Source of the DNA: Deltaproteobacteria bacterium
Lineage (GTDB): Bacteria > Myxococcota_A > Polyangia > Haliangiales > Haliangiaceae
Direction: 5' to 3'
NCBI GenBank assembly: GCA_013813765.1
Contig: JACCRC010000203.1
Span: 1 to 46,179 of the forward strand
Length of the DNA stretch: 46,179 nt
The notes beneath the pieces were generated by a model. The model was given only the letters and a program-made list of their open reading frames with translations, made no database searches and was not told the DNA's origin. The translations under genes were made by a program, and so were the position numbers. Position 1 is the first letter of the stretch. Each line of letters begins with the position of its first letter. Below, one piece after another: positions 34,120-41,426 of the stretch.

Positions 34120-35232
34120 TCACAGATAGTAGTGAAGTTGCAGCATGCCGAGCAGGTCACCACGTCCGAGCTCGCGCGCGACGGTCGAGCCACGTACGAG
34201 TGCCGAGATCTCGAAGTGCGCTCGCGGGAACCACGCGAACCGCGTCTCGGCCGCAACACGGTCGTTGTCGACGAGTCGGAGGTCCGCATCGAAGTAGTGC
34301 GCCCCGAGCGCGATGCCCCAGCGCTTGCCGGGCCGATAGTGGACCGTGCCGTACGCGACGGCCCGACCGATCAGTGGGATGCCGTCGATCCGGGTGATCC
34401 CTGCGTTCGCCTCGACTGCGAACAGGAGGTCCGATGACTCGAGCCAGCGCTTCCAGGTGCCGCCGAACCAGGTCTCCAGCGCACCGTCGTTCTGCTGCGT
34501 CTTGGCCTGGATCGCCCAGCTGCCGGTCTCCTCGCCCGTCAGGCGCTCGAGCTGGACGGCAGCGCCCCAGCCGTGACGCCCGACGCGCGGGTGCACCTCG
34601 AGCGGGGTGACGAGCGTCGCGTGGACCTCCCAGCGATCGCGAACGAGTCCTCCGCTGATCGCGTAGCTCTCCTCGAGCGAGTGCAGACCGGTAAAGCGAC
34701 GCACGTATGCCGTGTGATCGGGGAGGCGCAGTCCGAACGTCGGATAGAACCGGCCGGCGCGCGCGTACCACGTCTTCGCCTCCGCCTCGTAGAGGACGTA
34801 GTGCTCGCGACTGCCGATGCGCTCCGACAGCGGAGCAGGCTCGCGGATCGCCTCGAGCACGCCCACGGTCGCGTTCGCCGACAGGCCCCCCCTCGCGAGC
34901 CGTGCATAGAGATCGACCTGCATCGGAAAAACCGCTGCTTCGGTCCCCTCGCGAACACGCTTGCCGAGCGTCGCCACGCGAATGTCACCACCGAGTGCGA
35001 ACCACGCGGGCGGCTCGACGGCCCCGTGAAGAAACCGACCATCCCCTGCCCCGGAGATCGTCGTGGCCGCTTCGTCACGCCCGTAGTCATTGATGAGCCC
35101 GCCACCGACCGGCGAGTAGTGACACGCGGAGCACCGCGCAGTTCCCGTCGAGAACTGGAACTCGGGGTATGCGGCCGCCGTTCCGTGCGCTGCCACGAGG
35201 ACGAGGGCGACTGCCAGGGCAACTAATCGCAT
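34120..35232 (-). CDS. Outer-membrane beta-barrel with N-terminal c-heme motif
   Basis: 370 aa from ATG 35232 (MRLVALAVALVLVA), which overlaps the upstream stop by 10 nt. Signal peptide ends near AAA-YPEF. A single CxxCH follows at once (RCSACHYSPVGGGL), then about 300 residues of alternating aromatic beta-strands ending in a hydrophobic strand with aromatic Tyr residues (LLGMLQLHYYL). This is typical of an outer-membrane barrel. The heme is expected at the periplasmic mouth. Last gene of a five-gene cytochrome cluster; an electron-conducting porin is the likely role. Confidence 0.75.
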   Translation of the reverse strand: MRLVALAVALVLVAAHGTAAAYPEFQFSTGTARCSACHYSPVGGGLINDYGRDEAATTISGAGDGRFLHGAVEPPAWFALGGDIRVATLGKRVREGTEAAVFPMQVDLYARLARGGLSANATVGVLEAIREPAPLSERIGSREHYVLYEAEAKTWYARAGRFYPTFGLRLPDHTAYVRRFTGLHSLEESYAISGGLVRDRWEVHATLVTPLEVHPRVGRHGWGAAVQLERLTGEETGSWAIQAKTQQNDGALETWFGGTWKRWLESSDLLFAVEANAGITRIDGIPLIGRAVAYGTVHYRPGKRWGIALGAHYFDADLRLVDNDRVAAETRFAWFPRAHFEISALVRGSTVARELGRGDLLGMLQLHYYL

Positions 35233-35597
35233 GCGGCACCGGATCTCATCCACGCTTCGATGCGCTCGATCTCCGAGTCTGCGAGCCGCCCGTTCGGTGG
35301 CATCCCGGTCGGTCCCGAGCGCCGCAGCAGCCCGGACAGGATGCTGTTCGGTGGATCCGCGTCATCGACGTAGCCGCCGATCGGTGCAGCGAGGTCGTCG
35401 CATGCGCGTCCCGTAAGGCTCCTGTACGCACTGGCCTCGTCGTGAAGATCGACCGCACCTGCCCGGGACAGGCTCGAGTGGCACGCGCTGGTCGTGCAGC
35501 TCGTGACGATGATCGAGTTGTAAACGTAGCTGAACTGCACGGGCGCTTCGTCGACGCACGCGGCTGCGAGCATCGCGATCACCAGCGCGCGCTTCAT
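35223..35597 (-). CDS. Monoheme c-type lipoprotein (CX4CH)
   Basis: 124 aa. A lipoprotein signal (VIAMLAAAC) is followed by YNSIIVTSCTTSACHSS. This is a C-x4-CH heme site, one residue longer than the usual CxxCH but known in some cytochromes. The C-terminal MPPNGRLADSEIERIEAWM is typical of planctomycete-type (PPC) cytochrome domains, with Met as likely axial ligand. ATG 35597 overlaps the DUF2231 gene stop (ATGA). Confidence 0.78.
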   Translation of the reverse strand: MKRALVIAMLAAACVDEAPVQFSYVYNSIIVTSCTTSACHSSLSRAGAVDLHDEASAYRSLTGRACDDLAAPIGGYVDDADPPNSILSGLLRRSGPTGMPPNGRLADSEIERIEAWMRSGAACD

Positions 35598-36097
35598 CGG
35601 TGCGCGTCCGATGCGTTCGCGACGTAGACCAGACGGCCGCCGGCGTCACCGACGCGATACCCAGCATACGCACCCGCAGCCAGGCCGACGATCGCGAACG
35701 CACCGGCGAGCTGCTGTCGGCGGTCGCGGTGCAAGAGGAACGTTGCGCCGCATAACAGGAAGTTCGCGCCGGCGACATAGAGGAACCAGTACGCGGCGTC
35801 CTCGTGTGCAGACAGCGCCTCCTCGCTTGCATACCCTTCGACCTTCTCGCCGTCCTCCTGGCCGGTGAGCAACGCCGCAACGCCACCGCCGAGCGTCGCG
35901 CCCTGAAGGAACGCGGCGATCAACCACACGCGCGGCGTGAACCATCCACGACGCACGCCGACCCAGATCAGCGTCGCGACCATGGGCATGAGAATGCAGA
36001 GTGCCATCGGCACGTGAACGAGCTTGGGATGCATCGGCAAGGCGTGCGCCCAGTACTCGGAGGAGGCAGCGATCTGGTCGATGGACTCGAGAGGCAT
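35594..36097 (-). CDS. DUF2231-family inner-membrane protein
   Basis: 167 aa with four probable membrane helices. HPKLVHVPMALCILMPMVATL is the DUF2231 signature; further helices are near VWLIAAFLQGATLGGG, YVAGANFLLCGATFLL and GAFAIVGLAAGAYAGY. The conserved histidines could bind heme b. Sitting between two cytochrome lipoproteins, it could pass electrons from the quinone pool to them (inference). Confidence 0.8.
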   Translation of the reverse strand: MPLESIDQIAASSEYWAHALPMHPKLVHVPMALCILMPMVATLIWVGVRRGWFTPRVWLIAAFLQGATLGGGVAALLTGQEDGEKVEGYASEEALSAHEDAAYWFLYVAGANFLLCGATFLLHRDRRQQLAGAFAIVGLAAGAYAGYRVGDAGGRLVYVANASDAHR

Positions 36098-36109
36098 GAG
36101 AGCTCCTGA

Positions 36110-36991
36110 TCAATTCGGTGGCAGCAAGATCCGGCCTGGCGCGCCGTTCGCACCCTGCTCGGTGTGGCAGCTGTTGCAGTCGCCGGTCATCTGCGGCGTC
36201 GTCATCTGCGTGAACGCGCCGCTCGGCGAGACCACGCGCGCGGTGAACGGCAGTGCGATGTTTGCGTTGCGTGACATCGAGAAGAAGTTCCCCCGCGCGC
36301 GCACCGGCATCGTCACCGCCACGTTTCCATTCGCATCGAGGATCTCGACGCGCGTCCCCGCCGCCACCGTCGAGAAGCAGCGATCCTGCTCGTGCAGCGT
36401 CGGGTACGCCGTGCCCATGAAGAAGCGCGCTTCGTCGGGCTCGTTCGCGAGGTGACACGCACGGCATGGCATGCCCGGGTTCATGTCCGGACTGCCGTCC
36501 TCGTCGTCGTCGTCCCCGTTCTGCGGGATGTACTTCTGCCCGGACGAGCAGACCGTCGGGAACGGACCCGTCGGGCCACCATCACCGGGCGGGGTGACGC
36601 CATCGCACGAACCCGGCGGCATGCCGCTCGCGACCCACGCCGTGAAGGCGTCGATGCCACCCGGCGCAGGACGCGGGCTTCCTGGCGGCGGCATCGGCCG
36701 CGCGGAGTCCTTCATGCGGATCACCGCGCGCTCCGCGACGCTCATCGCCGGCGCGACACCGGAGACGGCCCGCAGATCGGCGAGCTTCGTGAGAGGAATC
36801 GGAGCGCCGCCGCGTGGCGGATTCGAGTGACAGCCCCAGCAAGTCGTCAACACGTTCGCGACCTCGCACGGGAACTCGGTGCTCGCGACCTGACCGTCGA
36901 CTCCACCGCCGCCGCTGACGTCCGGCGCGCTGCCGTAGTAGCAACCCGCGAAGCTCGCGATCAGTGCGAGCGATGTGCACGCGCTCGTCAC
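36110..36991 (-). CDS. Triheme c-type cytochrome lipoprotein
   Basis: 293 aa from GTG 36991, which overlaps the upstream stop (GTGA). Signal ends LIASFAG-C. Three CxxCH sites are seen: CWGCH, CRACH and CNSCH. Between the first two lies MPPPGSP and a GIDAFTAWVASGMPPG tract as in PPC cytochromes. An acidic loop (GDDDDEDGSPD) precedes the second. A beta domain sits between the second and third hemes. Located on the periplasmic side or on the cell surface. Confidence 0.85.
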   Translation of the reverse strand: MTSACTSLALIASFAGCYYGSAPDVSGGGGVDGQVASTEFPCEVANVLTTCWGCHSNPPRGGAPIPLTKLADLRAVSGVAPAMSVAERAVIRMKDSARPMPPPGSPRPAPGGIDAFTAWVASGMPPGSCDGVTPPGDGGPTGPFPTVCSSGQKYIPQNGDDDDEDGSPDMNPGMPCRACHLANEPDEARFFMGTAYPTLHEQDRCFSTVAAGTRVEILDANGNVAVTMPVRARGNFFSMSRNANIALPFTARVVSPSGAFTQMTTPQMTGDCNSCHTEQGANGAPGRILLPPN

Positions 36992-37287
36992 TGCCCGCCG
37001 AGCTTCTTGAAGGTGGCCAGGCCATCGGGCTTGAGGTCGTACGTGGGTGCGAGCTTGGAGTGGCAGGTCGCGCACTCGAGCCCCGCCTGCTTGGACTTCA
37101 CGTCCTTCACCCACTTCTTCATGACGTCCTTCGCGCGCGGAGTTCCGCCTGCGGCACATGCGTCGGCGACGAGCCGGGTCTCGAACTTCGTGCGCTTGCA
37201 CGGGTCCGCGCCGTACGCGGGTTCGCGAGGGAGCGCGGCAATGACGACCGCGGAGGCGAGCAGCGACAAAACGACGGTGGTCTTCAT
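36988..37287 (-). CDS. Small monoheme cytochrome c, periplasmic
   Basis: 99 aa from ATG 37287 (MKTTVVLSLLASAVVIAAL); ATG 37296 is an alternative. After signal cleavage about 80 residues remain, with one CATCH heme site and a Lys-rich surface (KDVMKKWVKDVKSK). The C-terminal KLAPTYDLKPDGLATF gives no Met near the usual position, so the sixth ligand is unclear. First gene of the cytochrome cluster; likely a soluble shuttle. Confidence 0.75.
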   Translation of the reverse strand: MKTTVVLSLLASAVVIAALPREPAYGADPCKRTKFETRLVADACAAGGTPRAKDVMKKWVKDVKSKQAGLECATCHSKLAPTYDLKPDGLATFKKLGGQ

Positions 37288-37467
37288 GGAATGCATGTAC
37301 GGGCGCTGCTGATTCACAACAAGTTTCCCCCGGTCACGCCCGTGCCGCGATCCGACCAAACCTGTCTGATTACAAGCGACTAATCGCGTCACGCCCTGCG
37401 ACGCGTCAAATCAAGAAAACTGCGTACGGTGCACGCTCCTGGGGAGGCGTGGGCGGGCGGAGCGGCG

Positions 37468-37488
37468 TATCCTGTCGCGGTCTGGAGG
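37468..37488 (+). promoter_or_regulatory. Putative -10 box (TATCCT) and ribosome binding site (GGAGG)
   Basis: TATCCT at 37468-37473 predicts +1 near 37480. GGAGG at 37484-37488 is 7 nt ahead of TTG 37496 and decides that start for the GAF-PAS gene. Confidence 0.4.
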
Positions 37489-37495
37489 ACGCATC

Positions 37496-38614
37496 TTGAC
37501 CACCACCGAGCGAACTCCGTCGCGCACGCTGGAGCAGGCAACCATGCAGCTAGAAAGCGAAGCCGATCGCCAAGCCTTCCTCGCGAAAGCGGGCCGCACT
37601 CTGCTCTCGTCGCTCGACTACCGGGAGACGCTGCAGCGGCTCGCCGATCTGGCCGTGCCTGCCCTCGGTGACTGGTGTGCCGTGGACATGGTTCGTGAGG
37701 ACGGCAGCTTTGCGCGGCTCGCGGTGGCGCACTCGGATCCTCACAAGGTGAAGCTCGCGCTCGACCTGTGGGATCGCTATCCGCCCAGCGCGACGGATCC
37801 CCACGGTCTGGCAAACGTGATCCGTACCGGCATCCCCGAGATGATCGCGGAGATTCCTGCCGAGTTGCTCGAAGCGAGCGCCAAGGATCCCGAGCATCTC
37901 GAGATCCTCAGGAGCCTCGGCCTCAAGGCGTACGTGGTGCTTCCGCTGACCGCGAAGGGCTCGGTGCTCGGCGCGCTCACGCTCGTTCAAGCGGAGTCCG
38001 GCCGCTCGTACCGCGAAGACGAGGTCCCCTTCGCGGCAGAGTTCGCGAGGCTCGCCGCGATTGCCGTCGATAACGCTCGACTGTTCGAGGGCCAGATCGA
38101 GGCGCGTGCACGCGCCGAGGCGAGCGAGGAGACGTTCCGCACCTTCATCGACAACCTCCCAGGTCTCGCGTGGACCGCGCTCGCAGACGGCCACATCGAT
38201 TTCTACAATCGAGGCTGGTACGAGTACACCGGCACCACGTTCGAGGAGATGGAGGGCTGGGGCTGGGAGAAGGTCCACGACCCCGAGTTGCTGCCGAAGG
38301 TCACCGCTCGCTGGAAGCACTCCATCGAGACGGGCGAGCCATTCGAGATGGAGTTTCCGCTCGTCGGCGCGAACAAGTTGCCGCGCTGGTTTCTGACGCG
38401 CGTCAATCCGCTACGGGACAGGACGGGGAAGATCGTCCGCTGGTTCGGCACGAACACGGATATCGACGACATTCGCTCCGCGCGTGCGCTCGCTGAAGAG
38501 ATGGCGAGACAGAGCCATGACACGGCGCGAGAGATCGGCGAGCTGCGTCGCCAGAAGGAACGAGCCGAGCAGCGGGTCGCTCAGCTCGAAGCGGAGCTCG
38601 CTACGCGAGGCTAG
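37496..38614 (+). CDS. GAF-PAS sensor protein without an output domain
   Basis: 372 aa from TTG 37496, preferred because of GGAGG 7 nt upstream. A GAF domain (about 28-205: GDWCAVDMVREDGSF ... AYVVLPLTAKGSVLGALTLV), a PAS/PAC domain (about 215-335: NRGWYEYTGTTFEEME, WFGTNTDIDD) and a C-terminal coiled coil (ELRRQKERAEQRVAQLEAEL) are seen. No kinase, cyclase or GGDEF follows. Output must go through a partner; the 91-aa protein encoded next overlaps by one base (TAGTG). Confidence 0.82.
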   Translation: MTTTERTPSRTLEQATMQLESEADRQAFLAKAGRTLLSSLDYRETLQRLADLAVPALGDWCAVDMVREDGSFARLAVAHSDPHKVKLALDLWDRYPPSATDPHGLANVIRTGIPEMIAEIPAELLEASAKDPEHLEILRSLGLKAYVVLPLTAKGSVLGALTLVQAESGRSYREDEVPFAAEFARLAAIAVDNARLFEGQIEARARAEASEETFRTFIDNLPGLAWTALADGHIDFYNRGWYEYTGTTFEEMEGWGWEKVHDPELLPKVTARWKHSIETGEPFEMEFPLVGANKLPRWFLTRVNPLRDRTGKIVRWFGTNTDIDDIRSARALAEEMARQSHDTAREIGELRRQKERAEQRVAQLEAELATRG

Positions 38615-38889
38615 TGTCGCCGTCGGCTTCCATAGCGGCAGACAAGTTCCACGAGCTTGCGCTGACGAAGATGACTCGCATCCTCGGGGCGCAGCGGGCG
38701 AATCGGCTCATGCACCAGATCCTGGAGTCACTGGACATCCAGCTTCACGGTCCCGACGAGCTTCTTCGATTCGCCGCGGAGCTGTCGAAGCTCGCCGGCT
38801 TCGAGGGAGCGGTCGGTGCGATGTTGAGCGTGCAGGCGGTGATGAATGGTGCCAGCGCTGACGCCGAGCCCGATCCGCCCGACGACTGA
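38614..38889 (+). CDS. Small helical protein paired with the GAF-PAS sensor
   Basis: 91 aa from GTG 38614, sharing one base with the preceding stop. Predicted all-helical (FHELALTKMTRILGAQRANRLM, LLRFAAELSKLAGF), soluble, acidic tail. No family recognised. Tight coupling suggests it is the partner or output of the GAF-PAS protein. Confidence 0.55.
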   Translation: MSPSASIAADKFHELALTKMTRILGAQRANRLMHQILESLDIQLHGPDELLRFAAELSKLAGFEGAVGAMLSVQAVMNGASADAEPDPPDD

Positions 38890-38897
38890 CGCGAAGG

Positions 38898-39920
38898 TCA
38901 GAACAGTCCGATCACCGTCATCACGATGAACGCGAGCAGCGCGCTAAGCGGCAAGGTCAACACCCAGGCGACCACGATGTTCGCGGCCACACCCCACCGC
39001 ACGGCCGACAATCGCTTCGTGGCCCCGACACCCATGATCGCTGCGTTGATGCAATGGGTCGTCGAGACCGGAACGCCGACGCGACTCGCCGCGATGATCG
39101 TGATCGCGCCGGCGGTCTCCGCAGCGAAGCCCTGCAGCGGGGAGATGCGGATGATCTTGGTTCCCATCGTCTTGATGATCTTCTTCCCGCCGGCCATCGT
39201 GCCGGCCGCGATCGCCGCGGCGCAGATCCAGACGACCCACACCGGCACCTCGCCGGAACCGACGTCGGGCGCCATCCAGTCCGGCATGCCCGTGTGACCC
39301 GCGGTGACGAAGGCCACCAGCGCGAGGGTGATGATGCCCATCACCTTCTGCGCATCGTTCGACCCGTGCGAGAAGGCCATCATGCATGCCGAGACCAGCT
39401 GCATTCGGCGCGACGCCTTGTTCACGGTCACCGGGCGCATGTTGCGAACGAGCCACAGCAGCAGGATCATCACGATCATCGCCGCGACGAAGCCGATGGC
39501 AGGTGACACGACGAGCGGGATCAGCACCTTCCCGCCCAGAGTGCCCCAGTTGAATGCATCGACGCCGCCGTGCGCCACCACGGCGCCGGCGAGACCGCCG
39601 ATCAGCGCGTGCGAAGAGCTTGAAGGGATGCCCTTCCACCACGTGATCAGGTTCCAGATCGTGGCGCCGATCAGCGCGGACAGCACGACGGTCTGCGTGA
39701 CGATCGCCGGATCCGCAAAGCCCGTGGCGATCGTCTTCGCCACCGCGGTCCCGAGCAGCGCACCGATGAAGTTGAAGACCCCGGCCATGATGACGGCGGT
39801 GCGGATCGGCAGCACACCCGTCGACACGACGGTCGCGATCGCGTTGGCGGCATCGTGGAAGCCATTGATGAAGTCAAAGATGATCGCGGCAATGATTACC
39901 GCGATGAGCAGACTAACCAT
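38898..39920 (-). CDS. pit: Inorganic phosphate transporter, Pit family
   Basis: 340 aa. PiT repeats are seen at both ends: GFHDAANAIATVVSTGVL near residue 20 and FSHGSNDAQKVMG near 185, with PSSSSHALIGG and PVSTTHCINAAI signatures. About ten membrane helices. It imports phosphate with cations. The DUF47 gene overlaps its start by 8 nt, the usual Pit partnership. Confidence 0.94.
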   Translation of the reverse strand: MVSLLIAVIIAAIIFDFINGFHDAANAIATVVSTGVLPIRTAVIMAGVFNFIGALLGTAVAKTIATGFADPAIVTQTVVLSALIGATIWNLITWWKGIPSSSSHALIGGLAGAVVAHGGVDAFNWGTLGGKVLIPLVVSPAIGFVAAMIVMILLLWLVRNMRPVTVNKASRRMQLVSACMMAFSHGSNDAQKVMGIITLALVAFVTAGHTGMPDWMAPDVGSGEVPVWVVWICAAAIAAGTMAGGKKIIKTMGTKIIRISPLQGFAAETAGAITIIAASRVGVPVSTTHCINAAIMGVGATKRLSAVRWGVAANIVVAWVLTLPLSALLAFIVMTVIGLF

Positions 39921-40548
39921 GCTTCACCGAGAGGTTGATCAGCCGCTCGGCGACGTCCTCGCACGAGTCGATCGCATTCTCGAGATCCTCGAGGACGCCC
40001 TTCTCGCGCAGCAACGCCTTGGCATCGATCTTGGGGTCGCGAAACAACTCGGAGACTGCAGCGCGGTAGACCTGATCGGCCTCCTTCTCGAGCGCCTTCA
40101 TGCCCTTCACGGCGACAATGATCTCCCCGTACGCATGCTTGCGTAGCTTCGGCATTGCGGTCTTGAGCACCTCTGTACACCGCACGAGGATCGCCATCAG
40201 CTTCGTCATCGCTTCGCTCGGGCGGTCGACACCAAACAAGGCGCACGCACGGGCGGCTCCGTTCGTCAGATCGAGGATGTCGTCGATCGTCGTCGACACG
40301 CTGTGCAGATCTTCGCGGTCGATCGGTGTCACGAACGTGCGGGCCAGCGCCTCCTCCATCTCGTGGACGATGCTGTCGCCCTGATGCTCGAAGCCCTGCA
40401 CGGCGTCGCGAACCGCCTGGCCGTTGCCTTCGACGAAGGTCGCCAGGGCGACCGCGCCGTCGTGCGCGACGACCGCCTGACGCTCGAGGAACGTATAGAA
40501 GTGATCTGCCTTGGGTACGAAGAACCGGATGACCGCTGCAAACCCCAT
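39913..40548 (-). CDS. DUF47 (PhoU-like) Pit accessory protein
   Basis: 211 aa from ATG 40548 (MGFAAVIRFFVPKADHFY); ATG 40575 would add nine residues. All-helical DUF47/PhoU-like protein with acidic metal-binding repeats (EHQGDSIVHEMEEAL, EKEADQVYRAAV, DSCEDVAERL). It probably regulates the Pit transporter encoded next. Confidence 0.9.
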   Translation of the reverse strand: MGFAAVIRFFVPKADHFYTFLERQAVVAHDGAVALATFVEGNGQAVRDAVQGFEHQGDSIVHEMEEALARTFVTPIDREDLHSVSTTIDDILDLTNGAARACALFGVDRPSEAMTKLMAILVRCTEVLKTAMPKLRKHAYGEIIVAVKGMKALEKEADQVYRAAVSELFRDPKIDAKALLREKGVLEDLENAIDSCEDVAERLINLSVKHG

Positions 40549-40659
40549 GGACCACAAAAAGCTCAAACTTGTCACCGAGTCAATACGTAGACGCCATCAG
40601 AGTTCGCTAGGGCGGGCTCGCGGACCGCACGCGCACCGCACCTGCGCCGACCCAGGCGC

Positions 40660-40665
40660 TATGGT
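40660..40665 (+). promoter_or_regulatory. -10 box of leaderless promoter (TATGGT)
   Basis: TATGGT then 6 nt then ATG 40672, giving +1 on the A of the mini-ORF start codon. Confidence 0.5.
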
Positions 40666-40671
40666 CCCGCC

Positions 40672-40716
40672 ATGGCTCACGCTCCTGCTGGTGTACTCGT
40701 GAGGGCTTGCGCATGA
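40672..40716 (+). CDS. Leaderless 14-aa leader ORF
   Basis: ATG 40672 opens a 14-codon frame (MAHAPAGVLVRACA) whose TGA overlaps ATG 40713 as ATGA. No Shine-Dalgarno stands before ATG 40713, so ribosomes entering at the leaderless start may reinitiate there. No codon run suggests amino-acid attenuation. Confidence 0.4.
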   Translation: MAHAPAGVLVRACA

Positions 40717-41402
40717 GCGTCGTGGGCTGGCTCGACCGAGTCATCGGGTGGCTGAAGTGGCCGATCGCCTTCTTGAGCCTGGTCTTCTTGCCGGGCGTGG
40801 TCTACGCGCTTGGTTTCGTGGCGCGCGATCTCGTGCGTCGGCCGGGTGCGCTCGTCCCGTTGCTCGTCGGAGCCGCGGCGTTCGTGGCCATCTGGCTGGT
40901 CATGCTGCGACCGAAGACCTCGCGTCATCCCGTGGTCACGGTCCAGCACGAGCTGACCCATGCGTTGTTCGCGTTGATCTCGGGGCATCGCGTCACCGGG
41001 CTGAGTGCTTCGCTCCGCGGCGGTGGACACGTCGGCTACGCGGGAAAGGGAAACTGGCTGATCGCCATCGCACCGTTCGTCTTCCCGCTGTTCCCGCTGG
41101 TCGTCATGGTGCTCGCCTACTGGGTGCGTCATCCGCAGCTCATCTCCGGACTGCTCGGGTTCACGCTCGCGTGGAACGTGATCGGGAACTGGTCGAGCAC
41201 CCACCGTCATCATGGCGATCACCGCGAGGCGGGGAGCATCTTCTCGTTCCTGTTCGTCACCGCCTCGAATCTGCTCGTGCTCGGCCTCGCGCTGAACTAC
41301 GCGACGCAGGCGCACTCGCTCACCGGTCACCTGACTCACGTCCGCGGACCGACGACGGCGTTCTTCCACTGGCTCGTGAACCTGATCGCCCCGGGAGGCT
41401 GA
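40713..41402 (+). CDS. M50B-like membrane metallopeptidase
   Basis: 229 aa, about five membrane helices. The zinc motif HELTH sits in VVTVQHELTHALFALISG (about residues 78-95), as in M50B-like peptidases. GNWLIAIAPFVFPLFPL follows, and NVIGNWSSTHRHHGDHREAG may supply the third ligand. Integral inner-membrane protein; substrate unknown. TTG 40707 is an alternative start, but the ATGA overlap favours 40713. Confidence 0.72.
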   Translation: MSVVGWLDRVIGWLKWPIAFLSLVFLPGVVYALGFVARDLVRRPGALVPLLVGAAAFVAIWLVMLRPKTSRHPVVTVQHELTHALFALISGHRVTGLSASLRGGGHVGYAGKGNWLIAIAPFVFPLFPLVVMVLAYWVRHPQLISGLLGFTLAWNVIGNWSSTHRHHGDHREAGSIFSFLFVTASNLLVLGLALNYATQAHSLTGHLTHVRGPTTAFFHWLVNLIAPGG

Positions 41403-41407
41403 CCTCC
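41394..41407. terminator. Weak GC hairpin between convergent genes
   Basis: GGAGG-CTGA-CCTCC forms a 5-bp stem across the stop codon at 41402, with no T-run on either side. Confidence 0.2.
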
Positions 41408-41426
41408 ACGGCGCGCTTCGATTCAG

